A stretch of 64,000 bases of DNA from an uncultured Acetobacteraceae bacterium (GTDB taxonomy: Bacteria > Pseudomonadota > Alphaproteobacteria > Acetobacterales > Acetobacteraceae). Below are positions 51,916 through 60,460 of this stretch, one piece after another. The notes beneath the pieces were generated by a model. That model saw only the letters and a list, made by a program, of their open reading frames with translations. It searched no databases and had not been told where the DNA came from. The first letter of the stretch is position 1. The number at the start of each line of letters is the position of its first letter. The position numbers and the translations under genes are program-made. The DNA lies in the NCBI GenBank assembly GCA_903924985.1, contig CAIYDT010000134.1, positions 1-64,000 of the forward strand, read 5' to 3'.

Positions 51916-51928
51916 ACTATCCGATAGC
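51916..51928. promoter_or_regulatory. Palindromic site ACTATCCGATAGC
   Basis: This matches 12 of 13 positions of the consensus GCTATCCGATAGC; CTATC-C-GATAG is perfectly symmetric. It lies 58 bp upstream of the TPR gene start and 6 bp past the DUF2182 stop. The same GGGATAGCG sequence runs through the stop codons of both the DUF2182 and TPR genes. Confidence 0.5.
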
Positions 51929-51934
51929 TTCCCG

Positions 51935-52705
51935 CTATCCCCGAACCAACAACGCCACCCCGAACGCCAGCATCGCAACGCCACCCGCCCGAGCGACCCA
52001 GACCCCGCCGGGCAGCAGTTTCTCGGCCAGCACGAAAATCGCGATCCCGGCCACCCACAACAGGTTCATCACCCCAACCACGAACAGCAGCGTCATCAGC
52101 AGCGCGCAACAGCCGAGGCAGTACGCCCCGTGCTCCAACCCCATGCGCAACGCCCCGACCCGTCCATCGCGCCAATGGTTCAACACGAACGCGAAAGGGG
52201 TTCGGCAATGCCGCAAACACGCCTGTTTGAGCGGCGTGAACTGATAGACCCCAGCCAGAATGACCAACACCCCACCGAGTACCGCGCTGGTGGTCGCCAT
52301 CATCGGCGACAGCAGCGCCAACCGGTCCAGCGCCCATTGGCCGAGCGTCGCGACGACGGAGAAGCCCCCCCAGGCAACCAGATAGCCCGCCGCGAAAATC
52401 GAGGTCGGCACGAAATCCTGTCCGCGGGCGCGCCTGCTCCTGTTCAACGTGGCAAATGTCATGATCATCGGTGCCGCGCTCGGCACCATCATGCCGAGCA
52501 TCATGACCCACCACATGGCGAAGGTCAGAACGAAACCAGCCGGGGTCCAAGGCACTGCCATCATCATATCCGGTATGGCGTCGCACAACTCCATGCCAGC
52601 CATGGTCTCGGGCATTGCCAGTAGATACAGCCACGCGAGGCCCGTCACGCCGAGCAGCGCGGACAGGATGATGCCGCGATCGCGCCGGCTGAGCGCCTCG
52701 GACAT
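51935..52705 (-). CDS. DUF2182 integral membrane protein
   Basis: A 256-residue polytopic membrane protein of the DUF2182 family, described as a predicted metal-binding integral membrane protein. Met, His and Cys are concentrated near membrane segments: MAGMELCDAIPDMMMAVPW, WWVMMLGMMVPSAAPMIM, KQACLRHCRTPF and LEHGAYCLGCCALLM. I count about six or seven helices. The ATG at 52705 is preferred over a TTG 21 nt upstream. It directly follows the DUF1326 gene, a recurrent pairing in proteobacteria, so they probably form one system. The function is unknown. Confidence 0.85.
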   Translation of the reverse strand: MSEALSRRDRGIILSALLGVTGLAWLYLLAMPETMAGMELCDAIPDMMMAVPWTPAGFVLTFAMWWVMMLGMMVPSAAPMIMTFATLNRSRRARGQDFVPTSIFAAGYLVAWGGFSVVATLGQWALDRLALLSPMMATTSAVLGGVLVILAGVYQFTPLKQACLRHCRTPFAFVLNHWRDGRVGALRMGLEHGAYCLGCCALLMTLLFVVGVMNLLWVAGIAIFVLAEKLLPGGVWVARAGGVAMLAFGVALLVRG

Positions 52706-52713
52706 CGGGGGGA

Positions 52714-53337
52714 TTATGCCGCCCAAGCAAATGGGGAAAAGTGCCCGTTATTGCCCTTGCCCACCATGTCGAGGCCCAACCCGAACCCCGGGATATGCAA
52801 CTCACTGGCCCGCGCCAAAGCGAGCCGGCGGCTGGCGGGATGACCGACATTGTCCAGGTAGTACGGTTCGCCGCTTTTGTTGCGGGAGCCGACGCCCTCG
52901 ATCTCGAACGACAGAACATCGGGGATCGTGACACCGCGTTTCAGGCCGGACAGGCGAAAGTCGATGGGTTTGAATTCGACGCCTCGGAAATCGCCGACCA
53001 GATTGGTGCGAATCATGCCTGGCGGCCCGCCGGCCTGACCGCTGACGATGGCCGCCAACGCCGCCCGCTGCGCATCATCCGCCCGTTCGTCGACCACACC
53101 CGCAAAAACCCAATTGCCGTCGGCCATCACCTTGCCGGAGCGGATCACCAGCGCGAAGCAGAGCCCGCTCAGGTCGACGCCGCCCGAGTGCCCCTTGTCG
53201 ACGCGGAACACCATGACGGCATGGCAGTTGTCGTTGGTCGCGCCCTCCTGCGGATTGGTATAGACGCAAGGGCATAGGTAGTCGCAGTCGCAACTTTCCA
53301 TATATTCGCCGCTGAGCTGCCATGTGGTTCCGGACAT
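52714..53337 (-). CDS. DUF1326 protein
   Basis: A 207-residue DUF1326 protein. The N-terminus carries a Cys-rich motif (ESCDCDYLCPCVYTNPQEG, then NDNCHAVMVF) that could bind a metal. The rest is beta-rich (VDLSGLCFALVIRSGKVMAD, then FRGVEFKPIDFRLSGLKRGV). No signal peptide. It is encoded immediately before DUF2182. The pair is a candidate metal-handling or envelope system; no member has a firm function that I know of. Confidence 0.85.
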   Translation of the reverse strand: MSGTTWQLSGEYMESCDCDYLCPCVYTNPQEGATNDNCHAVMVFRVDKGHSGGVDLSGLCFALVIRSGKVMADGNWVFAGVVDERADDAQRAALAAIVSGQAGGPPGMIRTNLVGDFRGVEFKPIDFRLSGLKRGVTIPDVLSFEIEGVGSRNKSGEPYYLDNVGHPASRRLALARASELHIPGFGLGLDMVGKGNNGHFSPFAWAA

Positions 53338-53389
53338 CGGTCTCTCCTCCGTCGTGACTGAGACAGGCTAACCGGTCGCGGGGCCGACG

Positions 53390-54244
53390 TCACCCATTCA
53401 CGGCCCGGATGACCTCCGCCCATTTATCCAGCACCGGCAGAATTTTGTCCGCTTTCTCCGAGTCCAAACTCGTTGCGACCCGGTCCACACCCAGGTCGCG
53501 ATAGCGCTTCATCATCTCGACATCCGGCCCCCGGCCCCAAACGGTTATCGGAATGCTATCCGGATCCCGATTGGCTTCCACCGCCATCTTGCGGAACAGC
53601 GGGATCACATCCGCCAGCTCCTGCCTGGCGTATTCCGTCACCTGCGGCATCCAGCCGTCGCCGTAGCGGATGGCGCGACGGGCGGAGTAAGGGAAGGCGC
53701 CGCCGACCAGGATCGGCGGGTGCGGCTTTTGCACCGGCTTCGGCCAGGTCATCATCGGGTCGAAGTTTACGAATTCCCCGTGGTATTCGGCCTTGCTCTG
53801 GGTCCAGATCGCCTTCATCGCCTCGATCCGCTCGCGCGCCAGCTTGTGGCGGGTGGCGAAGACCTGGCCGTGATCCTCCATCTCGTCCTGGTTCCAGCCG
53901 TTTCCGACCCCGAATAGGAACCGCCCGCCGGAGATCTGGTCGATTGAGGCCACCAGCTTGGCCGTCTGGATGGGGTCGCGCTGGGTGATCAGGCACACCC
54001 CGGTGCCCACTTTCAGCGTCTTGGTCGCCACCGCGGCGGCGGTCAGCGACACAAAGGGATCCATCACATCGTAGTATTTCTTCGGCAGCTCACCCCCGAA
54101 AATGAACGGCGTCTTGCGCGTCAGCGGAATGTGGGAGTGTTCGGGCGCCCACATCGCCTCGAACCCGCGCGCTTCCAGCGCCTGGGCGAGTTCGCCGGGG
54201 CCCATTGAGTAGTCGGTGAAGAACATGGATGCGCTGAATTTCAT
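53390..54244 (-). CDS. LLM-class (luciferase-like) F420/flavin-dependent oxidoreductase
   Basis: A 284-residue bacterial-luciferase-fold enzyme. Blocks typical of the F420-type subgroup are RGFEAMWAPEHSHIPLTRKT, VGTGVCLITQRDPIQTAKLV and RFLFGVGNGWNQDEMEDHG, followed by YGDGWMPQV. The cofactor is FMN or F420; the family call does not settle which. It lies downstream of an unknown gene on the same strand with a 66-bp gap. The substrate is unknown. Confidence 0.9.
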   Translation of the reverse strand: MKFSASMFFTDYSMGPGELAQALEARGFEAMWAPEHSHIPLTRKTPFIFGGELPKKYYDVMDPFVSLTAAAVATKTLKVGTGVCLITQRDPIQTAKLVASIDQISGGRFLFGVGNGWNQDEMEDHGQVFATRHKLARERIEAMKAIWTQSKAEYHGEFVNFDPMMTWPKPVQKPHPPILVGGAFPYSARRAIRYGDGWMPQVTEYARQELADVIPLFRKMAVEANRDPDSIPITVWGRGPDVEMMKRYRDLGVDRVATSLDSEKADKILPVLDKWAEVIRAVNG

Positions 54245-54310
54245 GGCGGGTTTCCTGCGTGGAACGACGGGCGCAGGATGGCTCGAAAGCCCGCTGGCGG
54301 CAAACCGGCT

Positions 54311-54955
54311 CTAGAAACTCAGGTTCAGGCTGAATGAGAAAGCGGGGCCGCCGAACTGATCGCGCCCGGCATTGATCGTCATTTTCGCATCTGGAAAGCC
54401 CGAGATCTTGACCGGCTTCGAGATGCTGCAGCCGGTAAACAAAAGATCGAATTTGCGGCTTTTCCATACATCCGTGTCGAACATCAGCGCGATCTGTACG
54501 TCCTTAATACCGTTGTATTTGAACCGCTTTGTGATGCCCAGGAAATCCAGCACCGGTGTAATCGGCACCTTATTGCCAGCGACCTGATCGCCGGCGCCAT
54601 CGTAACTCACCTTACCGTCGATCCCGATCTGCCCGATCACGCCCGGCTTGCCGGTGGCTATATTGAGCTTGCCGACGGTTATGGGCTTGGAGAGCAACAT
54701 ATCGGAAAGCTGCTGAGGGAAATCGGTGGGCAGCGCCGCGTTGAGCTGAGCAAGGCAAGCCTCCAGTCCGTTCGGCGTTCCGGGGCCGGTTTCTTGCTTG
54801 AGATTGCCTAAAATAGGACGAAGACTGTTCTCGAGGGCCTCCAGACGCACTGGTGTCGGCGCCGGCGAGCCCACCTTGGGCAGTCCAACCCAGGTATGAT
54901 ACGCGTAGAGCGCGTCAGGGCCAAAATTCAATGGCTCCACTTTGAAACCGGACAT
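54311..54955 (-). CDS. Hypothetical protein, beta-rich
   Basis: A 214-residue protein I do not recognise. It begins MSGFKVEPLNFGPDALYAYH and ends with alternating polar/hydrophobic strands (KPVKISGFPDAKMTINAGRD, then FGGPAFSFSLNLSF) that look like beta structure. There is no signal peptide and no clear enzyme motif. TGGAGG lies 11 nt before the ATG. Codon use is less GC-biased than in neighbours (ATA, TTT and AAA codons are frequent), a possible sign of transfer. A structural or secreted role is possible but not shown. Confidence 0.65.
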   Translation of the reverse strand: MSGFKVEPLNFGPDALYAYHTWVGLPKVGSPAPTPVRLEALENSLRPILGNLKQETGPGTPNGLEACLAQLNAALPTDFPQQLSDMLLSKPITVGKLNIATGKPGVIGQIGIDGKVSYDGAGDQVAGNKVPITPVLDFLGITKRFKYNGIKDVQIALMFDTDVWKSRKFDLLFTGCSISKPVKISGFPDAKMTINAGRDQFGGPAFSFSLNLSF

Positions 54956-54971
54956 GTCGCAGCGACCTCCA

Positions 54972-55418
54972 CTAAATGCGGGTTGCAGGACTCCCTCGTA
55001 AAACCGTAGGCGTTTGCGCCTTCCGGGGCAAGTGCTGCTCGCCACCTGATAGGGTGCCGGCCAGTTGCGTCCGCCGTTCGGCGAGCCGCGGAAACAGCGC
55101 GTACATCCGCCCCAAATCGGCCTTCACATCGCCCCGGCCGCGCGCCCCGGTCAGCCGGGTGAAGGCCGCCGCGCGCCCGAGCTGCCCGTAGTTCGTGGAG
55201 TCCGTGAGGGTAGTCGGCGCCTTGAAGCCGCGGGGGGAAGTCGCCTCATCGACGATCACCCCGCTCTGGATGGCGTCATTGGCCGAAGTGCGGAAGATGT
55301 AGTTGGCCTTATTGTCCGGCGGCACGAACTGCTTGGCGATCAGCGTGCCGGTGGCGACTTTGTTGATCGCCGGGATTTCCGCATGATGGGCACCATTCCG
55401 ATTGTCACGCCGACACAT
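54972..55418 (-). pseudogene. Chimeric remnant: LivK-type binding protein joined to LivF
   Basis: One frame joins two unrelated domains. The first part ([40 protein letters not shown], then [12 protein letters not shown]) is the N-terminal lobe of a branched-chain amino-acid binding protein. From AAFTRL onward it is the ABC ATPase Liv[35 protein letters not shown], ending after the signature motif without Walker B. The permease genes and most of both proteins are gone, so this is one large deletion through a liv-type operon. No function is expected. Confidence 0.75.
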
Positions 55419-55586
55419 CGGGGCGAGGTGTTAGCGGACGGTGATGGTCGGATCGAGCCCTACTTCCCCGGCTATCCCGCAGTTCGGGCTTGGCGCGACT
55501 CCTTGGGATGCGGAGGATGGGGGTGACTCAGCCTCCGTCTTGACTCCGGTCATGACTCCTTATCAAGAACTTAGGGGATTTCACGC

Positions 55587-56681
55587 GTGCCACGGCCAGA
55601 TTCCGTCGAAGACCTGGACGAAGACTTCCTGCCCCCATCCTGGCAATTCCAGCCGGAACCGCCGGATGACGATCAACCAGCGCTGACCTTCTGGCCTGTC
55701 GCCGAACGCCCAAGGCCGGACCCGCTGCTCATTCCCCTGGCGCGCGCCCAGGACGCCATCGCGCGCCTGGAGGCGGGTGTGGACGCCGCATCCGAAGATA
55801 TCGCCGCCGGCTTGCGCGCCCGCGTCTCGCTGCATGAGGCGTCTGGCTTCCTCGGCCACCACCATACTACCGTACACCCCCGCGATCTGGCGCTGCACGA
55901 GGCCGGGCTGACCGGATCCTACGCCGCCGCCTCTATCCTCGGGACGCTGGCGAACGAGCTGCCGTGGAGTTTCGCCAACGGCCTGGAGCACGACGCCGCC
56001 CCCAAGGACTGGGTCGTGGATCAGGCGCTGCACTACGCCCGCCTATGGCGGCAATTGGCCACCCAACCCGGTGCGCACCGCCCCGAGCGTTGGGGTTCGG
56101 CGCTCACGCTGCTGGGCGCTGGCGGCTTGCATGATGACACCCTTGCCGGCTGGGCAGACGGTCTCCCCAACCGAACGCTGTCGCCCGGTCTGCTCGCGGC
56201 GGCCGAGGTCCTGACCAACGGCGTGCCGGAACACGGCCGCCGAGACCACCTGGACCTGCCCTCCGCCTATGTCGCCGCCTGCCTGTGGCGCTTGCACGGC
56301 TTCGGCCACGGGGTCGCGCTGCCCTTCTGGTCCGCCCCACTGTCCCGTATCGACGCCCTGGCCCAAAAAGCCGGCCTCGACTTCAATCTCGCCTATCTCG
56401 ACTGCATAACCGAAGCCGCCCTCCGCGCTCGGCGGGAACTGGGCGTTCTGCTGAGCGTCGAACGCAAGGCAACAGCCCTGAAAGCGGGCGGGCGGTCGCA
56501 CCTCGCGGACGCCGTGGCATTCGCACTACGGGAACCCGTCGTGACCGCGCGCGGACTAGGGGAGGGGATCGGCGTCTCCACCCGCTCCGCTCTTGATTTG
56601 CTGAAGCGGCTGGCGGACGAGGGACTATTGCGGGAAGCAACGGGACGCTCTGCCTGGCGTGCGTTCGTGGTGGAAAGGTAG
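55587..56681 (+). CDS. DUF1612/HTH_13-type (RHE_PE00001-like) protein
   Basis: A 364-residue protein like the RHE_PE00001 family of rhizobial plasmids. The N-terminal region has [20 protein letters not shown] followed by [20 protein letters not shown]. The C-terminus is a winged-helix-like segment ([40 protein letters not shown]). I recall this as DUF1612 plus HTH_13, but cannot verify it. The start is GTG with AGGGG upstream. Such genes are often on plasmids or islands; together with nearby remnants this suggests imported DNA. The function is unknown, possibly regulatory. Confidence 0.65.
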   Translation: MPRPDSVEDLDEDFLPPSWQFQPEPPDDDQPALTFWPVAERPRPDPLLIPLARAQDAIARLEAGVDAASEDIAAGLRARVSLHEASGFLGHHHTTVHPRDLALHEAGLTGSYAAASILGTLANELPWSFANGLEHDAAPKDWVVDQALHYARLWRQLATQPGAHRPERWGSALTLLGAGGLHDDTLAGWADGLPNRTLSPGLLAAAEVLTNGVPEHGRRDHLDLPSAYVAACLWRLHGFGHGVALPFWSAPLSRIDALAQKAGLDFNLAYLDCITEAALRARRELGVLLSVERKATALKAGGRSHLADAVAFALREPVVTARGLGEGIGVSTRSALDLLKRLADEGLLREATGRSAWRAFVVER

Positions 56682-56772
56682 GGGGCCGGACCCGGCAAAG
56701 AAGCTATTTCCCTCGGTTCGCCGCCCCTGTATGAGCGTCCGTCGCTTCCTCATGCCCTCAGGTTTCAGGTTC

Positions 56773-57459
56773 ATGGCCGATTACGTCATTCCCCCACCCG
56801 CCGTTGTTTCCGTCCCTGTCGCGGGCGGCGGCGCCTTCCCGGTGCGCCGTGTGTTCTGCGTCGGCCGCAACTATGCCGCCCACGCCCGCGAAATGGGCAG
56901 CGATCCCGATCGCGAGCCGCCGTTCTTCTTTATGAAACCCTCCGACGCGCTGGTCCTGAACGACGCCGACATGCCGTACCCGTCGCAGACCAAGGACCTC
57001 CATCACGAGATGGAAATGGTCGTCGCGATCGGTAAGGGCGGCAAGGACATCTCCGTCGCCGACGCCCGGAGCCATGTCTACGGCTATGCCTGCGGCCTGG
57101 ACATGACGCGCCGCGACATCCAGAATCAGGCGAAGAAGGAAGGTCGCCCGTGGGACATGGGCAAGGGCTTCGATAAGTCCGCCCCCATCAGCGCCATCGT
57201 GCCGGCCGCGAAGATCGGCCACCCCGGCAAAGGCCTGATCGAGCTGAAAGTGAATGGCAAGGTCACCCAAACCTCCGACCTGTCGATGCTGATCTGGAGC
57301 GTGTCGGAAACCATCTCCTACCTCTCGGGTCTGGTGGAATTGGCGCCCGGCGATCTGATTTACTCCGGCACGCCCGAAGGTGTGGCGGCGGTGAAGGTCG
57401 GCGACGTCATGGAAGGCGTTGTCGAGGGCGTTGGCACGATCCGTTGCCGCGTCGTCTGA
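56773..57459 (+). CDS. Fumarylacetoacetate hydrolase (FAH) family protein
   Basis: A 228-residue FAH-fold hydrolase or decarboxylase. Features: [18 protein letters not shown] (substrate and metal loop), [27 protein letters not shown] with acidic metal ligands, and the C-terminal [22 protein letters not shown]. It is the short form typical of fumarylpyruvate hydrolases and acylpyruvases. The ATG before ADYVIPPP fits; the frame opens further upstream without similarity. Its stop overlaps the xth start by 1 nt. Confidence 0.92.
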   Translation: MADYVIPPPAVVSVPVAGGGAFPVRRVFCVGRNYAAHAREMGSDPDREPPFFFMKPSDALVLNDADMPYPSQTKDLHHEMEMVVAIGKGGKDISVADARSHVYGYACGLDMTRRDIQNQAKKEGRPWDMGKGFDKSAPISAIVPAAKIGHPGKGLIELKVNGKVTQTSDLSMLIWSVSETISYLSGLVELAPGDLIYSGTPEGVAAVKVGDVMEGVVEGVGTIRCRVV

Positions 57460-58256
57460 TGCGGATCGCCACCTGGAACATCAATTCGTTGCGGCTCCGC
57501 ATGCCGCTGCTGAAGGATCTCGTCGGGGCGTTGAACCCCGACGTTATCTGCCTGCAAGAGACGAAAGTCCCGGACGATCTGTTCCCGGCGGCGGGCCCCG
57601 TCGAGCTCGGTTACCCTCACGTCGCCTATCGCGGGATGAAGGGCTACAACGGGGTGGCAATCCTGTCCCGTTTGCCCATCCAGCGCCTGGATATTTCTCC
57701 GGATTGGTGCGGCAAAGGCGATTGCCGGCATGTCGCCGTGACGGTGGATGCCCCCGGCGGACCGATCGAATTGCACGATTTCTACGTTCCCGCCGGCGGC
57801 GATGAGCCGGATCGGGGGGTCAATCCGAAATACGGCCACAAGCTGGATTTCATCGCCGAAGCCCGCAACTGGTTCGCCGCCCGCACCGGTCTGTCCCGCG
57901 CGGTGCTGGTTGGCGATCTGAACATCGCGCCGCTGGAACACGACGTCTGGAGCCACAAGCAGCTCCTGAACGTCGTCAGCCACACCCCCCCGGAAACCGA
58001 GGGCCTGAACGCCTGGATGAACGCCGGCTTCTACGACGCCTTGCGGCATTTCGTGCCAGAGGACCAGAAACTCTACACGTGGTGGTCCTACCGCAACAAA
58101 GATTGGAAGGTGGCCAACCGAGGCCGCCGCCTGGACCACATTTGGGTCACCCCCGATCTGCGTGGTGCCCTGAAAAGCCACACTGTCCTGACCGAGGCTC
58201 GCGATTGGGAACGCGGCTCCGACCACGTGCCGGTCTGTGTGGAGTTGGCGCTTTAG
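57459..58256 (+). CDS. xth: Exodeoxyribonuclease III
   Basis: A 265-residue AP endonuclease/3'-exonuclease of the ExoIII family. Motifs: [24 protein letters not shown] (metal Glu), AILSRLPI, VLVGDLNIAP (Asp-Asn pair) and GSDHVPVCVEL (catalytic Asp-His). It repairs abasic sites. The start codon is within the FAH stop (TGATG). Confidence 0.95.
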   Translation: MRIATWNINSLRLRMPLLKDLVGALNPDVICLQETKVPDDLFPAAGPVELGYPHVAYRGMKGYNGVAILSRLPIQRLDISPDWCGKGDCRHVAVTVDAPGGPIELHDFYVPAGGDEPDRGVNPKYGHKLDFIAEARNWFAARTGLSRAVLVGDLNIAPLEHDVWSHKQLLNVVSHTPPETEGLNAWMNAGFYDALRHFVPEDQKLYTWWSYRNKDWKVANRGRRLDHIWVTPDLRGALKSHTVLTEARDWERGSDHVPVCVELAL

Positions 58257-58277
58257 GTTTCCAGATTGGACCCGACC

Positions 58278-59459
58278 ATGAAATACCTCAGCGAAAAGGG
58301 TACCGACTACCTCCAACGCGCTCGGGATATCGGTCCAGGCATCGACGCCGTGGCGGATGAGATCGAACAACTGCGCGATCTGCCCGCCCCCTTGTTCGCC
58401 GCCCTGCGCGAACGCGGCCTTTTCCGGCTGGTGCAGCCCGAGGACTACGGCGGCGCCGAACTCGACCCGCCCTCCCTGATCCAGGTGATCGAGGAAATCG
58501 CCAGCCACGACGCCAGCACGGCCTGGTGTGTCGGTCAGACAAACATCTGCGCGCTGACCGCCGCGTATCTGGAACCGGCAGTGGTCCAGGACATCTTCGG
58601 CCCCGACACCGGCATCCTGGCCTGGGGCCCCGGCCCAGGGGAAGCCAAAGTAGTACCAGGCGGCTATCGGGTAACCGGCAACTTCGACTTCGCCAGCGGC
58701 AGCCGGTTAGCCTCCTGGCTCGGCGCGCATGTGCCGGTGATCGAAGCCGATGGCGCTAAGCGTCTGGGCGTTGATGGAAAGCCCCTCAGCGCCACCATGT
58801 TCTTCCGCAAAAACACCGTGGAGGTGCGCGACACCTGGCAAACCATGGGCCTGCGCGGCACCGGTAGCGACAGTTATTCCGCCAAGGATCTGTTCGTGCC
58901 GGAGGCCTACACCATGGCGCGCGACGGGTCCGCGAAGCCTCGGGTCACAGGCGAGCTTTACGCGTTTACGCCGAGCACGCTGTACGCTGGGAGTTTCGCT
59001 GGCATAGCATTGGGCATTGCCCGCAGTGTCATGACGTCCTTCGTCGCCGAAGCGGCTGGGTCAGTGCCGCGCGGTGGCAGCCGCAGCCGAGCGGAGAACC
59101 ACGTCATGCAATCGCACGTGGGATGGAATGAGGCACGGCTACGGGCGGCGCGTGTGTTCCTGCTGACCTCGGTGTCCGACATCTGGGCAGAGGCTCGGGT
59201 GCGCGGGCATTTGACGCAGGACGAGCTGATGACCATCCGCATGGCGTCCACCTTCGCGATCCAGTCGGCGAAGCAGGTTGTCGCCGCGCTGTACGAGGCG
59301 GCGGGCGCGATGGCGATTTTCAATGCCCGGCCGTTCGAGCGGCGGTTCCGCGATATTCATACCGTGACGCAGCAGATCCAGGGACATCCGGAGCATTTCG
59401 AGACGGTGGGGCAGGTGCTGCTCGGGCGGAAACCGGATCGGCCGTTGTTTACGTTTTGA
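58278..59459 (+). CDS. Acyl-CoA dehydrogenase-fold flavin oxidoreductase/monooxygenase
   Basis: A 393-residue acyl-CoA-dehydrogenase-fold protein. It has ALRERGLFRLVQPEDYGGAE, ASHDASTAWCVGQTN, TWQTMGLRGTGSDSYSAKDL and the C-terminal RDIHTVTQQIQGHPEHFETV GQVLLG, which is characteristic of the two-component monooxygenase branch (HsaA/HpaB-D like) using reduced flavin. It lacks the catalytic Glu context of true acyl-CoA dehydrogenases. The ATG is preferred over a TTG 12 nt upstream. A reductase partner is not adjacent. Confidence 0.82.
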   Translation: MKYLSEKGTDYLQRARDIGPGIDAVADEIEQLRDLPAPLFAALRERGLFRLVQPEDYGGAELDPPSLIQVIEEIASHDASTAWCVGQTNICALTAAYLEPAVVQDIFGPDTGILAWGPGPGEAKVVPGGYRVTGNFDFASGSRLASWLGAHVPVIEADGAKRLGVDGKPLSATMFFRKNTVEVRDTWQTMGLRGTGSDSYSAKDLFVPEAYTMARDGSAKPRVTGELYAFTPSTLYAGSFAGIALGIARSVMTSFVAEAAGSVPRGGSRSRAENHVMQSHVGWNEARLRAARVFLLTSVSDIWAEARVRGHLTQDELMTIRMASTFAIQSAKQVVAALYEAAGAMAIFNARPFERRFRDIHTVTQQIQGHPEHFETVGQVLLGRKPDRPLFTF

Positions 59460-59652
59460 GGTAGAGGGAACCTTTTAACGAAACCCGAACCTGGCATCAG
59501 GCACCCCTTACGCCTGAGGTGGACCCGCCGCCATACGCAGCTTGGTGTAAGCGATCGTGATATTTCCGGGCGAACGCCGTGGAGAGTTACCGCTGAGCTG
59601 ACACGCCGCCGCATTCAGGTTAGCCTTTACCTCGAAAAGAGTCGGACAGCAC

Positions 59653-60003
59653 ATGACCGTCACCATCCACGGTATCAAGGCCTGCGACACCATGAAGAAG
59701 GCCCGCATCTGGCTGGAATCCCATGGCGTGGCGCATGACTTCCACGACTACAAGACGCAGGGCATTAGCGAAGCAACGCTGCGCGGTTGGGTGGGCCAAA
59801 TCGGCTGGGAGCCCTTGTTGAACCGTGCCGGCACCACCTTCCGCAAGCTGCCGGAAGCGGAGCGCCAGAACCTGGATGAAGCCCGCGCCATCCGGCTGAT
59901 GCTGGCCCAGCCCTCAATGATCAAGCGCCCGGTGCTGGCGGTGGAGGGCGATCTGCTGGTCGGTTTCAAGCCGGAAGCCTACGCGGCGCGCTTCGGCGCT
60001 TAA
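59653..60003 (+). CDS. ArsC/Spx-like thioredoxin-fold protein (YffB type)
   Basis: A 116-residue protein of the ArsC/Spx family. The single active Cys is in GIKACDTMKKARIWLE (Cys 11), followed by HDFHDYKTQGISEATLRGWV, LLNRAGTTFRKLPEAE and SMIKRPVL, the family's Arg-Pro motif. This subset (YffB-like) is of unknown reductase activity, and arsenate reduction is not certain. It is a single gene with 193 bp of empty sequence upstream. Confidence 0.88.
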   Translation: MTVTIHGIKACDTMKKARIWLESHGVAHDFHDYKTQGISEATLRGWVGQIGWEPLLNRAGTTFRKLPEAERQNLDEARAIRLMLAQPSMIKRPVLAVEGDLLVGFKPEAYAARFGA

Positions 60004-60037
60004 CCCATCACGCGCGGCTCGCCATTTCGCCGCTCGT

Positions 60038-60460
60038 GTGTTCGATGAACTCCGTCGTGATTTCCTCGTGCCGCACCATGCGTCGGGTGGCCCGCAGCGT
60101 CGCGAGTTGACTCGGGGCGGACTGGCAAGCGCGATGGTCGAGATCGCGGAAACCGCCGGTATATCGATCACGTCCGATGAGATCGCGATAGCTGCTTCCG
60201 ATCCGGTTCGCGCCGCGTGCGAACTGTTGGGTTTCAATCCCCTGCATGTCGCGCATGAGGGGCGGTTCGTGGTTTTCGTCGCGCCCGAGGAAACCGAACG
60301 GGCGCTGGCGAGCCTGCGCCGACATACCGTGTCGGGAGAGGCAGCGGTTATCGGGCAAGTCCGCGGCGTTCCCGCCGGCTTGGTGTCATGCCGCGGTCCG
60401 TTCGGCACCGAACGGGCGATCGATATGCTGAGCGGGGAGCAGTTGCCGCGGATTTATTGA
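60038..60460 (+). pseudogene. hypE: C-terminal fragment of hydrogenase maturation protein HypE
   Basis: From residue 24 on, the 140-codon frame matches the C-terminal third of HypE: ELTRGGLASAMVEIAETAGI, AACELLGFNPLHVAHEGRFV and the carboxy end PFGTERAIDMLSGEQLPRIY. Here the usual terminal Cys, which carries the cyanide group, is replaced by Tyr. The N-terminal two-thirds with the ATP site is missing, the first 23 residues match nothing, and no other hyp or hydrogenase genes are present. It is a relic; its stop abuts that of the convergent ACP gene. Confidence 0.78.
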
